DNA of 64,000 bases from Nonomuraea dietziae (GTDB taxonomy: Bacteria > Actinomycetota > Actinomycetes > Streptosporangiales > Streptosporangiaceae), in NCBI RefSeq assembly GCF_014195505.1, contig NZ_JACIBV010000001.1, positions 5,704,001 to 5,768,000 of the forward strand, given 5' to 3'. The notes beneath the pieces are model-generated. The model did no database searches, had not been told where the DNA came from, and saw only the letters and a program-made list of their open reading frames with translations. Of this stretch, positions 15,626 through 23,810 are shown piece by piece (within the stretch, counting starts at the first letter, position 1; each line of letters opens with the position of its first letter). The position numbers and the translations under genes were made by a program.

Positions 15626-16906
15626 CTAGCCGTGCACCGGGGTTGGAAGCAGCGTCGCGCGCCGGGATCGCCGGGGCGCCGTCCGCTGCGCCGAGAGGGT
15701 GCGCAGACCCGTCGACAGGTGCTCGAGATTGGCCGCGATCCATGGCAGCGAGAGCGGGTCGGAGGAGGTCAGCGCGGTCAGGCGCTCCTCGGGGCTCTCG
15801 CCGTACATGAGGCTGGTCGCCACCCTCACCCTGGCCGCCGAGGGGTCGTCCCCGAAGGCCTGTCCCGGCAGGACGGCGATGCCGTGATCGTTGAGCAGCA
15901 GCTTGGTCACCTCGACGGAGCCGCCCGCCTGGAGGTAGCCCAGATCCGGGTACAGGTAGAAGCCGCCCTGCGGGAGCGGCACACTGGCCCCGGCCGCCAC
16001 GAAGGCCGCGTGGACGGCGTGCGCGACCACGCCGTGCAGCCTCCTGCTCCGCACGACGCGCTCGACCAACTCGGGCGGCTCGGTGAAGGCGTAGGTGGCC
16101 GCCTCCTGGACGGGAGCGGCGGGGGCCGACCAGATCTCGCTGGCGATCGCGAGCATCCTGCCGAGCAGGTCCTGGTTCGGCAGCCTGGCCACGCCGATGC
16201 GCCAGCCGCCGAGGGCCAGGCTCTTGCTCAGGCCCGTGGTGATCACGGTCCGCTCGGGGGCCAGGTCGGCGGGCGACAGGAACGGCGTCTGCGTGTCGTG
16301 GACGAGGTCGCGGTAGATCTCGTCGGAGATGATCGTGAGGTCGAGCTCGCGGGCGACCTCGACCAGGCGGCCGATGGTCTGCGGCGTCGCGAGCCGTCCC
16401 GTGGGGTTGTCGGGCAGTGTCACGAGCACGGAGCGGACGGTCCTGCCCTGGGAACGGGCGTGCAGCACGGCGGAGGCGACGCGATCGGGGTCGGGCGCCC
16501 CTCCCTCACCGGGGGGCGCAGGAACCATGATCGGCCTGGACCCGACCAGGTCGGCCTGTGCGGCGTAGCTGACCCAGCTCGGCTGGGTGAGCACGACATC
16601 CCCGCCGATGGCCAGCAGGAGGCCGTACAGCAGCGACTTGCTGCCAGGCCCGCACACGACCAGGTCGGGTTCGGTGACGAGTCCCCTTCGAGTCCAGTAA
16701 CCCGCCGCCGCCTTGCGCAACTCCGCGGCCCCCGCCACCGGCCCGTAGCCGTTCAGGTCGGAGGCGGCGACGAGCTTGTGGCGCAGCGCCGGGTGGACGG
16801 GCAGACCGGCCTCACCGAAGGCCAGGTGCAGCACGCGTTCCCCGGCGCGTCGTCTTCGCTCGATGTCTTCGTTGGCCGCCAAGGTGGCCGACAGTGTCAC
16901 GGTCAT
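15626..16906 (-). CDS. PLP-dependent class I/II aminotransferase
   Basis: A 426-residue fold-type-I aminotransferase. Typical blocks are LNGYGPVAGAAELRKAAAGY (substrate side), VTLPDNPTGR, IISDEIYRDL and the PLP-lysine segment TTGLSKSLALGGWRIG with a C-terminal LPQGGFYLYPDL. It most likely transaminates an amino or aromatic acid; the exact substrate is not visible. ATG 16906 is preferred because homologues begin near TVTLSATLAANE; the frame runs on to GTG 16948, which would add 14 residues and enter the divergent promoter region. It is divergent from a LysR gene, its likely regulator. The 146 bp between its stop and the GNAT start shows nothing recognisable. Confidence 0.87.
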   Translation of the reverse strand: MTVTLSATLAANEDIERRRRAGERVLHLAFGEAGLPVHPALRHKLVAASDLNGYGPVAGAAELRKAAAGYWTRRGLVTEPDLVVCGPGSKSLLYGLLLAIGGDVVLTQPSWVSYAAQADLVGSRPIMVPAPPGEGGAPDPDRVASAVLHARSQGRTVRSVLVTLPDNPTGRLATPQTIGRLVEVARELDLTIISDEIYRDLVHDTQTPFLSPADLAPERTVITTGLSKSLALGGWRIGVARLPNQDLLGRMLAIASEIWSAPAAPVQEAATYAFTEPPELVERVVRSRRLHGVVAHAVHAAFVAAGASVPLPQGGFYLYPDLGYLQAGGSVEVTKLLLNDHGIAVLPGQAFGDDPSAARVRVATSLMYGESPEERLTALTSSDPLSLPWIAANLEHLSTGLRTLSAQRTAPRRSRRATLLPTPVHG

Positions 16907-16921
16907 GTTTGTCACGTTCCC

Positions 16922-16958
16922 AGCCTGGTTGTATGAAGGCATCAGCACAAGCGAGGCT
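16922..16958. promoter_or_regulatory. Candidate LysR operator between aminotransferase and LysR genes
   Basis: Nested inverted repeats: AGCCT ... AGGCT outside and TTGT-N14-ACAA inside, centred in the 79-bp divergent intergenic region. LysR-family sites are dyads of this kind near the divergent promoter. Based on symmetry and position only. Confidence 0.4.
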
Positions 16959-16985
16959 TTTCATGGGTAGGCATAAGGAAGTCCG

Positions 16986-17921
16986 ATGCTCGATCTTCGC
17001 CGTCTCATCTTGATCTGCGAGTTCTCCCGCAGAGGGAGCATCGCGGGGGTCGCCGAGTCGCTCGGCTACAGCCCTTCGGCGGTCTCGCAGCAACTGGCCG
17101 CGCTCGAACGAGAGACCGGCACCGCGCTGCTCGACCGCACCGCGCGCAGCGCCGAGCTGACCGACGCGGGGCGCAGGCTCGTCGCCCACGCCGAGCGGAT
17201 CCTCACGATGGTGGAGGAGGCGGAGTCCGACCTGTCGGCGCAGGCCGGCACCCCCACCGGCCGGGTCGTGCTGACCGCCTTCCCGACGGCCGCCGTGGCC
17301 TTCGCGCCCGCGCTCGCCCGCTCGCTGCGCCGCCACACCGGGCTGACGCTGAGGCTCGGGCAGTCCCGCTCGGGCCGGGGCATGCGCGAGGTGCAGTCGG
17401 GTGAGGTGGACATCGCTCTCGTCGACGACTGGTACGGCAGGGCGCGCGACAGCGACTCCCTCAGGGTCTTCCCGCTCCTGCACGACCCCCTCGTCCTCGT
17501 CGTGCCGCGCAAGCACCGGCTCGCCTCCGTCGACGTGCCCATCGACCTGCGCGAACTGCGCGACGAGCCATGGATGGCCACGCCCGACGGCGAGCCGTCC
17601 CGCCTGGCCGTCGACAGGCTCTTCGCCGATGTCGGCGGCGCCAGGCCCACCCCGTGGGAGTTCGAGGGCCTCGGGACGATCCTCTCCCTGGTGGCCAAGG
17701 GCATCGGCATCGCCGCCGTGCCCGCGCTGGCGCTGGCGGCGGGCGTGCGCGGCATCGCCGTCAGGGAGTTCCCAGGCTCTCCCGTCGGACGCGACGTGAA
17801 CGCCGTCGCCAGGGGCTCCAGCGTCCACCGTCCGTCGGTGTCGGTGACGCTGCGCGCCATCCACGTGGCCGCCCGCCTCCTCGCCGCCGATCTGGAGCCC
17901 GTACGGCTGGCGCACCGGTAG
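16986..17921 (+). CDS. LysR family transcriptional regulator
   Basis: A 311-residue LTTR. The helix-turn-helix is at the N-terminus (LDLRRLILICEFSRRGSIAG..., SPSAVSQQLAALE), followed by a periplasmic-binding-protein-like effector domain (about 90-300). The start LDLRRL with SRRGSIAGVAESLGYSPSAVSQQ places it in the same actinobacterial subgroup as the LysR at 35581-36465. It is divergent from an aminotransferase, which it probably controls. ATG 16986. The stop is 11 bp before the RNase HII start. Confidence 0.88.
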   Translation: MLDLRRLILICEFSRRGSIAGVAESLGYSPSAVSQQLAALERETGTALLDRTARSAELTDAGRRLVAHAERILTMVEEAESDLSAQAGTPTGRVVLTAFPTAAVAFAPALARSLRRHTGLTLRLGQSRSGRGMREVQSGEVDIALVDDWYGRARDSDSLRVFPLLHDPLVLVVPRKHRLASVDVPIDLRELRDEPWMATPDGEPSRLAVDRLFADVGGARPTPWEFEGLGTILSLVAKGIGIAAVPALALAAGVRGIAVREFPGSPVGRDVNAVARGSSVHRPSVSVTLRAIHVAARLLAADLEPVRLAHR

Positions 17922-17932
17922 CCTTCGGTGCC

Positions 17933-18601
17933 GTGGCTCCCACGTACTCCATCGAGACGCTCCTGTCAGGACCGCGAGGGAAGATCGTCGCGGGCATCGA
18001 CGAGGTCGGTCGCGGCGCATGGGCGGGCCCTGTCACCGTCTGCGCCGTCGTGACCGACCTGTCGCCGCCACCGGCCGGCCTGACCGACTCCAAGCAGCTG
18101 TCCGCCGCCCGCAGGGCCGCCCTGGTGCCGCTGCTGGAGTCGTGGGCGCGCGGCATCGGCTACGGCGAGGCGTCCCACACCGAGATCGACACGGTGGGGA
18201 TGACCGAGGCGCTGCGCCGAGCCGCTCATCGGGCCCTGGAGGCGCTGCCCGTGCGGCCTGACGTGGTGATCCTGGACGGCTCGCACGACTACATCGGCTC
18301 GCCGTGGCCGGTCCGCCTGGAGGTGAAGGGGGACCAGGCGTCGATCTCGGTGGCGGCGGCCTCGGTGCTGGCCAAGGAGCGACGCGACGCGTACATGGCG
18401 ACGATCGGGTGCGAGGAGTACGGCTTCGGCGAGAACGCGGGGTATCCGTCGCCCGTGCACCAGGGCGCCTTGGCGACGCATGGACCCACGGCACACCATC
18501 GGCTGTCGTGGTCGTACCTGGACGACCTCCCACAGTGGCGCCACCTCAAGATCCACCGAGACGCGGCGGTCGGCGAGGGCCAGATCTCCCTCTTCGGCTG
18601 A
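17933..18601 (+). CDS. rnhB: Ribonuclease HII
   Basis: A 222-residue RNase HII, which removes ribonucleotides and RNA primers from DNA-RNA hybrids. The catalytic carboxylates are visible: GIDEVGRGAWAGPV (Asp and Glu at about 23-24), VILDGSHDY (Asp near 113) and LEVKGDQ (Asp near 130), plus SVAAASVLAKERRDAYM and the GYPSPVHQGALATHGPTAHHR block. The GTG at 17933 is chosen because it lies just before the conserved core and 11 bp after the upstream stop. It ends with an SLFG tail. Confidence 0.93.
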   Translation: MAPTYSIETLLSGPRGKIVAGIDEVGRGAWAGPVTVCAVVTDLSPPPAGLTDSKQLSAARRAALVPLLESWARGIGYGEASHTEIDTVGMTEALRRAAHRALEALPVRPDVVILDGSHDYIGSPWPVRLEVKGDQASISVAAASVLAKERRDAYMATIGCEEYGFGENAGYPSPVHQGALATHGPTAHHRLSWSYLDDLPQWRHLKIHRDAAVGEGQISLFG

Positions 18602-19097
18602 CCCCACCCCCGTCCGCCCCCTTCCTGCGCTCGGGCCTTTCCCCTGTGGCCCCAATCTCCCGGGGGTTCCAGTTGGAACCTCGCGGCCCGGGCCCGGTCT
18701 TCATCCCCACCCGCACCTCGCGCCCTCGCGCCCTCTGGTTCTTGTATCCCCGCGTTCTCCGCGTCCCGCGTTCTCCGCGTCCCGCGTTCTCCGCGTCCCG
18801 CGTTCTCCGCGCGTCCCGCGTTCTCGCGTTCTCCGCGCGTCCCGACGCCCTCGCGCCCCCGCGTCTCCTCTCGCCCTCGCGTCTCCTCGCGCCTTGGCGT
18901 CTCTCGGTATCGCGTGCTCCTTGGAGCCTCTCGCGCCTCGCTCTTCCGGGAGGCTGTCTTTGGCCTCGCCCCCTACCCGGCCCGTCACCGTCCCCCGGAT
19001 CGCCCGTCGGCCCACGATCCCCGGCGATCGTCGGGCTTTCCGGTTGGTTCCGAGGGTGGGCGGTGGGGTGGGAATCGGTCAGTATCGGGGGGTGCGG
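18602..19097. other. Gene-free C-rich spacer with minisatellite
   Basis: About 500 bp without a convincing gene between rnhB and the monooxygenase. Frames on both strands stay open because of extreme composition, but their translations are low-complexity Arg/Pro/Ser repeats without start signals. It contains the 16-bp tandem repeat listed separately. Confidence 0.6.
18751..18842. repeat. 16-bp tandem repeat (minisatellite)
   Basis: Unit CGCGTTCTCCGCGTCC repeated exactly at 18751-18766, 18767-18782 and 18783-18798. An 18-bp variant with an added GC follows at 18799-18816, then further degraded copies to about 18842. Units are head-to-tail without spacers. Confidence 0.9.
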
Positions 19098-20126
19098 ATG
19101 GGGATCTTTCTGATCGCGGCGCAGTTCCCCGGCCGCGATCCAGGTCAGGTGCTGCGGGACACGGTCGAGGCGGTCGTGGCGGCAGAGGAGGCGGGGTTCG
19201 ACGACGCGTGGATCGCCGAGCACCACTTCATGTCCTACGGGGTGTGCCCCTCGGCGATCACGATGGCCGCGATGGCGCTCGGGCGGACCTCGCGCATCCA
19301 CCTCGGGACGGCCGTGAGCGTGCTGTCCACCCAGCACCCGGTGGCGCTGGCCGAGCAGGCGGCGATGCTGCACCACCTGTCGGGCGGACGGTTCGCCTTG
19401 GGTGTCGGCAGGGGCGGCCCCTGGGTGGATCTTGAGGTGTTCGGCACCGGGCTGCCGCGGTTCGAGCGGGGGTTCGCCGAGTCCCTGGACGTCCTGTGCG
19501 CGGCGCTGGGCCGCGACCGGGTCTCGGCGGAGGGGGAGTTCTTCGCCTTCCGCGAGGTGGCGATGGTCCCGTCGGCGCGGATGACTCCCGTGGTGGCGTG
19601 CACGTCGCAGGAGACGACCCGGCTGGCGGCCGAACGCGGCCTGCCGATGCTGCTCGGCATGCACATCGACGACGAGGAGAAGGCGGCCGCCATCGCCTCC
19701 TACGAGGCGACCCGCCGCTCGACGCTCTCGGGTGGCGGCCTGGGGGAGGGCGACGGCGTCGCGCACGTGGCCGCGGCCGTGGGGTTCGTGGGGGACAGCA
19801 CCGCGCGGGCCGTACGGGAGCTGCGCGAGGCGATGCCGCGGTGGCTCGAGCCCGGGCTGGCCGGATACGTGCCGGTGGACGGCAGGGCGCGGCCGGTGCG
19901 GGAGGTCGGGAAGTACGTGGAGTTCCTGACGGAGGTGCATCCGGTCGGCGACGCCGATCACTGCGTCGCGGCGATCGAGCGGACCAGGGAGGCCACCGGG
20001 ATCGAGCATCTCGTCCTGATGGTCGAGGGCGCGGGAGACACGGCCCGCACCCTCGAGAACATCAGGCGCCTGGGCGCCGAGGTGCTACCGAGGCTCAGCA
20101 GTCGACGAGCTCGGGACTCTGGTTGA
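19098..20126 (+). CDS. Luciferase-like flavin-dependent monooxygenase (LLM class)
   Basis: A 342-residue bacterial-luciferase-like protein. Marks are FDDAWIAEHHFMSYGVCPSAI near residues 34-54 (given here as the EHHF-type motif), IHLGTAVSVLSTQHPVALAE and LSGGRFALGVGRG, which together bind FMNH2/F420. The family oxidises alkanes, sulfonates or natural-product intermediates, or uses F420. ATG 19098 is preferred; GTG 19092 is two codons upstream behind a G-rich run. Its 3' end overlaps the convergent SCO5389-family gene by 32 bp. Cofactor and substrate cannot be decided from sequence. Confidence 0.85.
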   Translation: MGIFLIAAQFPGRDPGQVLRDTVEAVVAAEEAGFDDAWIAEHHFMSYGVCPSAITMAAMALGRTSRIHLGTAVSVLSTQHPVALAEQAAMLHHLSGGRFALGVGRGGPWVDLEVFGTGLPRFERGFAESLDVLCAALGRDRVSAEGEFFAFREVAMVPSARMTPVVACTSQETTRLAAERGLPMLLGMHIDDEEKAAAIASYEATRRSTLSGGGLGEGDGVAHVAAAVGFVGDSTARAVRELREAMPRWLEPGLAGYVPVDGRARPVREVGKYVEFLTEVHPVGDADHCVAAIERTREATGIEHLVLMVEGAGDTARTLENIRRLGAEVLPRLSSRRARDSG

Positions 20127-20481
20127 GGATCTGCGCCCTCGGGGTGACGAACTCGCGCAGGGCTTCGGTGGCGGCCGGGTCGAACACCGCGACCCTGTGG
20201 CAGTTCTGGAAGGCGAGCCGTACCCCGAAGTGACGTTCGAGGGCGCCGCGCATCGAGTCGCTCGCCAGGCAGCGAAGGAGCTGGCCGCGGGCCTCCTCGT
20301 CGGGTGGCGGGGTGTGGTTGTCGGTGAACTCGGCTCCTGAGTGCTCACGCTGCTTGACCAGCTCGCTGATCATCGACCAGGCGTAGGGCAGGGAGTCGCG
20401 GACGCAGGCGACGAAGGCCGCGTCGTCCACGTGTCCGGCCTTGGCCTGTTCGAGTAGATCGTTCGGAACGGTCAGCGACAT
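20095..20481 (-). CDS. SCO5389 family protein
   Basis: A 128-residue protein starting MSLTVPNDLLEQAKAGHVDD, which matches a small family conserved in actinomycetes and usually annotated SCO5389; function unknown. Recognisable segments are FVACVRDSLPYAWSMISELV and AFQNCHRVAVFDP. The ATG at 20481 has a clean RBS (GAGAGGAGACAGC directly before it), so the five-codon extension to 20496 is rejected. Two cysteines are conserved-looking (residues 31 and about 105). Confidence 0.8.
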   Translation of the reverse strand: MSLTVPNDLLEQAKAGHVDDAAFVACVRDSLPYAWSMISELVKQREHSGAEFTDNHTPPPDEEARGQLLRCLASDSMRGALERHFGVRLAFQNCHRVAVFDPAATEALREFVTPRAQILNQSPELVDC

Positions 20482-20544
20482 GCTGTCTCCTCTCAAAGGG
20501 AACTACTTGACGCTAGGTGGGGAGTCGGGAGTGCTCCAGATGGC

Positions 20545-21486
20545 TTAAGGGCGACAGTCGAGTGACGCGGGGCCGTACACGAAGCCGGGATCGATCTGCG
20601 CGGACAGGTCGAGCCCCGTGCGCTCGTTGGCCCAGGCGCGGGCGTTGCGCAGGTGGAACTCCGCCGCCTGGTGGCCGAAGCGAACCCAGTCCTTCTCGCG
20701 CGCGTCGACCGCCTTGACCAGCACCGACAGCGCCTCGGCGTTGGCGGGCTCCAGGTCGTCGAGGGTGAAGGGGCGGCCCTGCTCCATGGCGCGGACCGCC
20801 GTGGAGTGCTCCATCCAGGTCAGCAGGTCGTCGCCGACGTGCTCGCGCAGGAACTCCACGTCGTCGGGTCCGTGCACCTTGTTGCCGACCACCGCGATGG
20901 GGACGTCGTAGTCGGCGGCGTACTCGCGGTACTGCCGGTAGACGCTCACGCCCTGCCTGGTCGGCTCCGCGACGAGGAACGTCAGGTCGAACCTGGTGAA
21001 CAGGCCGGAGGCGAAGGAGTCGGCACCGGCGGTCATGTCCACGACCACGTACTCGCCGTGCCCGTCGACCAGGTGGTTGAGCAGCAGCTCCACCGCGCCG
21101 ACCTTGGAGTGGTAGCAGGCCACGCCGAGGTCGTCCTCGCTGAAGGGCCCGGTGGCCATGAGGCGCGGCCCCTCGGGGGTCCGCACGGTGTACGGCAGGT
21201 CGTCGAAGCGAAGGATGCGGGAGCCGCGCCCCGGCGGGGTCGTCTTGACCATCGCCTCGGCGCTCGCGATCAGGGGGTTGGAGCCACGCAGCAGCTCCTT
21301 GATCTCCGTGAGGTGGACGCCCAGCGGCTCGGGCGCCTCCTCAAGGCCGAGCACCAGCGCCAGGTGCTGGTTGATGTCGGCGTCGACGGCGACCACGGGA
21401 TCGCCCAGACTCGCCACGTATCTCGCGAACAGTGCGGACACCGTGGTCTTGCCGCTGCCGCCCTTGCCAACGAACGCCACTCTCAC
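20545..21486 (-). CDS. ParA/CooC-like P-loop ATPase
   Basis: A 313-residue SIMIBI ATPase starting at GTG 21486 (MRVAFVGKGGSGKTT, deviant Walker A with the signature lysine at residues 7-15). Further marks are VVAVDADINQHLAL (about 33-46), VVVDMTAGADSFASGLF (Walker B region) and VGNKVHGPDD (guanine/adenine specificity loop position). The overall layout is closer to CooC/ArsA-type metallochaperone ATPases than to chromosome-partitioning ParA, and no ParB is nearby. The frame extends to 21663, but that region contains a metal-regulator-like box and no RBS. It may act in metal insertion or protein positioning; not provable here. Confidence 0.75.
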   Translation of the reverse strand: MRVAFVGKGGSGKTTVSALFARYVASLGDPVVAVDADINQHLALVLGLEEAPEPLGVHLTEIKELLRGSNPLIASAEAMVKTTPPGRGSRILRFDDLPYTVRTPEGPRLMATGPFSEDDLGVACYHSKVGAVELLLNHLVDGHGEYVVVDMTAGADSFASGLFTRFDLTFLVAEPTRQGVSVYRQYREYAADYDVPIAVVGNKVHGPDDVEFLREHVGDDLLTWMEHSTAVRAMEQGRPFTLDDLEPANAEALSVLVKAVDAREKDWVRFGHQAAEFHLRNARAWANERTGLDLSAQIDPGFVYGPASLDCRP

Positions 21487-21507
21487 GTCGACGATCCCAT
21501 CTGAGTA

Positions 21508-21522
21508 TGAAAACCGTTTCCG
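21508..21522 (-). promoter_or_regulatory. Possible Zur/Fur-type box upstream of the ATPase gene
   Basis: On the gene's strand the site reads CGGAAACGGTTTTCA, matching 11 of 15 positions of the actinobacterial Zur consensus TGAAAATGATTTTCA and nearly palindromic itself. It lies 22-36 bp before the GTG start, in core-promoter position. Confidence 0.35.
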
Positions 21523-21706
21523 ATTGAGCATGACACAGCGGAGCGCGGGAGGCGGCCCGGATGCCGAAGGATTTTGCCGAACCGGCGAACAACCCACGGC
21601 GAACCCTGGCGCTGCTCTGTCCGTCCCGAGTGACGAGGGAGGTGGAACTCGTGAGCCGTTCACCCCGCCGCCCGACGGCCCGGCCTCCTCTCAGGGCCGT
21701 CGCCCC

Positions 21707-22249
21707 TCAGGGCCGTCGGCTGATCCCCGAGGCACTGCGGGTGATCGCCAGGACTCGCACCGGCTGCCCGTGGGCGGGCACTACCGTCTCCCGTTCCTGG
21801 CGCATGCCCAGCTTGGTCATGACGCGGGCGGACGCGTGGTGATCGACGTGGCAGATGCTGATGATCCGATCCAGGCCCGCCTCGGTGAACCCGTAGCGCA
21901 GTGCCTCTCTGGCTGCCTCAGTGGCAATACCCCGGCCCCAGAATCGCCGTCCCAGCCGCCAACCGATCTCCACAGCCGGCAGCACCTCGGGCAGGAAGCC
22001 GGGGACCGTCAGCCCGACCCAACCGGCCAGCTCTCCGCTCTCGCGCAGCTCCACGGCGAATATCCCGAAGCCACGCTCGTCCCACCCCCGCTCCATGAGC
22101 GCGAGCGCGGCCGCGGTCTGCTCCCTGGTGCGGACGGAGCCGTCACCGATGAAGCGCATGACCTCCGGATCTCCGTCGATCGCGGCCAGCGGTTCCAGGT
22201 CCTCCTCCCGCCAGCGACGCAGCACCAGCCGCTCGGTTTCCAACCCCAT
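21707..22249 (-). CDS. GNAT N-acetyltransferase (RimJ/RimL-like)
   Basis: A 180-residue acetyltransferase beginning MGLETERLVLRRWREEDLEPL, a near-standard RimL-type start. The core shows VEIGWRLGRRFWGRGIATEAA (motif A, R-x-x-W-G-R-G-I-A) and ICHVDHHASARVMTKLGM (motif B; the usual N is H). ATG 22249 is chosen since homologues start there and a GGGAG lies upstream; the frame goes on to 22318. The gene lies 78 bp from a decayed transposase. Substrate unknown. Confidence 0.83.
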   Translation of the reverse strand: MGLETERLVLRRWREEDLEPLAAIDGDPEVMRFIGDGSVRTREQTAAALALMERGWDERGFGIFAVELRESGELAGWVGLTVPGFLPEVLPAVEIGWRLGRRFWGRGIATEAAREALRYGFTEAGLDRIISICHVDHHASARVMTKLGMRQERETVVPAHGQPVRVLAITRSASGISRRP

Positions 22250-22327
22250 CGCCGCTCGGTCTCCCTCGGTCGGCCTGCCTTCAGGCGCCCGGTCCCCAGA
22301 CACAGCGAAGGCGCCCAAGATCCGTTT

Positions 22328-22573
22328 GTGGCGACAGACCTGGACACCTTCTTGATCGCACTATATGTGGAGATCGACGTCCAGATCGCAAGAAGCCGGC
22401 GGATGGGCAGGTCGCCGCTACTCGGCGCCGCCGAGCTGGTCTGCCCGGCGGTGGCCGATGCGCTGCTCGCACCAGTCCGAGGCCCACTGACTACGCTTCG
22501 CCCGCAAGCCTGTCCCGGCGACCGGACTACGACAAACGGCTGCGCACGGCGTTTCCCCCGCCCTGACGGCTAG
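22328..22573 (+). pseudogene. Decayed transposase N-terminal fragment (IS982-like)
   Basis: From GTG 22328 the frame reads ATDLDTFLIALYVEID and then GRSPLLGAAELVCPAVADALL, the N-terminus of an actinobacterial transposase family usually annotated IS982. Homology then jumps frame: SEAH-stop-LRFARK (near 22470-22500) and RPDYDKRLRTA (near 22525-22560) lie in two other frames. So there are two frameshifts and one nonsense codon within 250 bp, and the catalytic domain is missing. No terminal inverted repeats were found. It fills the gap between the GNAT and Rrf2 genes. Confidence 0.65.
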
Positions 22574-22956
22574 GGGGTGGCGCGGGAGGTGACGATCTGG
22601 GCGAAGGTGATTTCGGTGAGCAGGCGCTCCTCGTGTTCGCGTAGCGCGGTCCACAGCTCGGCGAGCGGCTGCGCCACCCCCGGGTAGTCGCCGTGCTCGT
22701 GCCGTCCCTCGATCAGCAGGATCACCTCCGCCAGCGTGATCTCGTCGGCGGGCCTGGCGAGCCAGTACCCGCCTTCGGGTCCGCGCTGGCTGCGGATGAG
22801 TCCCGCTCTGCGGAGTTGGAGCAGGATGTTGTCGAGGAACTTGCGGGGGATGCCCTGCACGGTGGCGATCCGTTCGGCGGGGACAGGCCCTGGTGGCGCC
22901 GCGGCCAGCTCGGTCAGCGCCCGCAACGCGTACTGGGTCCGTGCGGACAGGTGCAT
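22570..22956 (-). CDS. Rrf2 family transcriptional regulator without cysteines
   Basis: A 128-residue Rrf2-type regulator. The start MHLSARTQYALRALTELA and the winged HTH (GIPRKFLDNILLQLRRAGLIRSQRG split by RGPEGGYWLARP) are typical. The three cysteines that bind FeS in IscR and NsrR are absent; the protein has no cysteine at all, resembling CymR, the cysteine-metabolism repressor. It is the last gene of the ABC-importer operon (1-bp overlap with the permease), so a role as sulfur-responsive local repressor is likely (inference). Confidence 0.88.
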   Translation of the reverse strand: MHLSARTQYALRALTELAAAPPGPVPAERIATVQGIPRKFLDNILLQLRRAGLIRSQRGPEGGYWLARPADEITLAEVILLIEGRHEHGDYPGVAQPLAELWTALREHEERLLTEITFAQIVTSRATP

Positions 22957-23810
22957 CAGCCTGCCCGCAGGCCCCAGCGGCGGCGCAGGGCGTTGTCGCC
23001 GGTCTCGAAGAGCAGGTCGATGACGATGCCGAGCACCAGGACGACGATCATCGTGGCCAGGAGGCCCGCCGAGTCGGCCAGCTCCCTGGCGTAGTGGAGC
23101 TGTTCGCCGAGCGAGGGCTGGTTGGCGATGATGACCACGATCTCGCCCGCCATCAGCGACCGCCAGGCGAAGGCCCAGCCCTGCTTGAGGCCGGCGAGGA
23201 ACGACGGCAGGGACGCGGGCAGGATCACGTGCAGGTAGAGCTGGAGCCTGCGGAAGCCGAGCACGTGTCCCGCGCGCAGGAGCAGCGGCGGGGTGTAGTC
23301 GACGCCGGTGATGAGGCCGTTGGCGATGGAGGGCGCGGCTCCGAGGATCACCACGAAGATGATGGCGCTCTCACTCAGCTTGAACAGCAGGATCGCCAGG
23401 GGGAACCAGGCGATCGACGGCATGGTCTGCAGGCCGGTGATGAGCGAGCCGAAGGCGGCCCGCAGCACCTTGACCCTGGAGACGAGCGCACCGACGACCA
23501 GCCCGATCAGGACGGCGGCGGCGAAGCCGGTGACCGCGCGGCGCATGGTGACCCCGACGGCCTGCCAGAACTCGGCGGTGCCGAGGCGCTCGTACAGGAC
23601 GGGGAAGACCTCCGTGGGGCCGGCGAAGACCCAGGGCTCCCAGAATCCGGCCCAGACCACGCCCTGCCAGATGGCCAGCACGATGCCGACGGCGAGGGTG
23701 ATCGGCCACAACCTGGCCCAGAGGCGGGAGACGAGGTGGCGGCGTCGCTTCTCCTGGATCTCGAGGGCGTCGAGACCGGCCAGCTGGGCCGCGTGCGTGT
23801 CGGTGCTCAC
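22956..23810 (-). CDS. ABC transporter permease, sulfonate/nitrate/taurine type
   Basis: A 284-residue inner-membrane permease with about six TM helices and the EAA loop typical of SsuC/TauC/NrtB proteins (LPASLPSFLAGLKQGWAFAWRSLMAGE near residues 200-226). It starts with GTG 23810, overlapping the ATPase stop by four bases, and overlaps the Rrf2 start by one. Cytoplasmic N-terminus of about 30 residues. Pairs with the adjacent ATPase and lipoprotein to form an importer. Confidence 0.9.
   Translation of the reverse strand: MSTDTHAAQLAGLDALEIQEKRRRHLVSRLWARLWPITLAVGIVLAIWQGVVWAGFWEPWVFAGPTEVFPVLYERLGTAEFWQAVGVTMRRAVTGFAAAVLIGLVVGALVSRVKVLRAAFGSLITGLQTMPSIAWFPLAILLFKLSESAIIFVVILGAAPSIANGLITGVDYTPPLLLRAGHVLGFRRLQLYLHVILPASLPSFLAGLKQGWAFAWRSLMAGEIVVIIANQPSLGEQLHYARELADSAGLLATMIVVLVLGIVIDLLFETGDNALRRRWGLRAG

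Noticed and set aside
18751..18842. Possible CRISPR-like array
   Set aside because: Units are 16 bp, directly adjacent and without spacers; no cas genes in the window.
18546..20009. Minus-strand open frame of 487 codons over the minisatellite and monooxygenase gene
   Set aside because: Its second part is antisense to a clear LLM protein and the rest is repeat-derived Arg/Ala-rich sequence.
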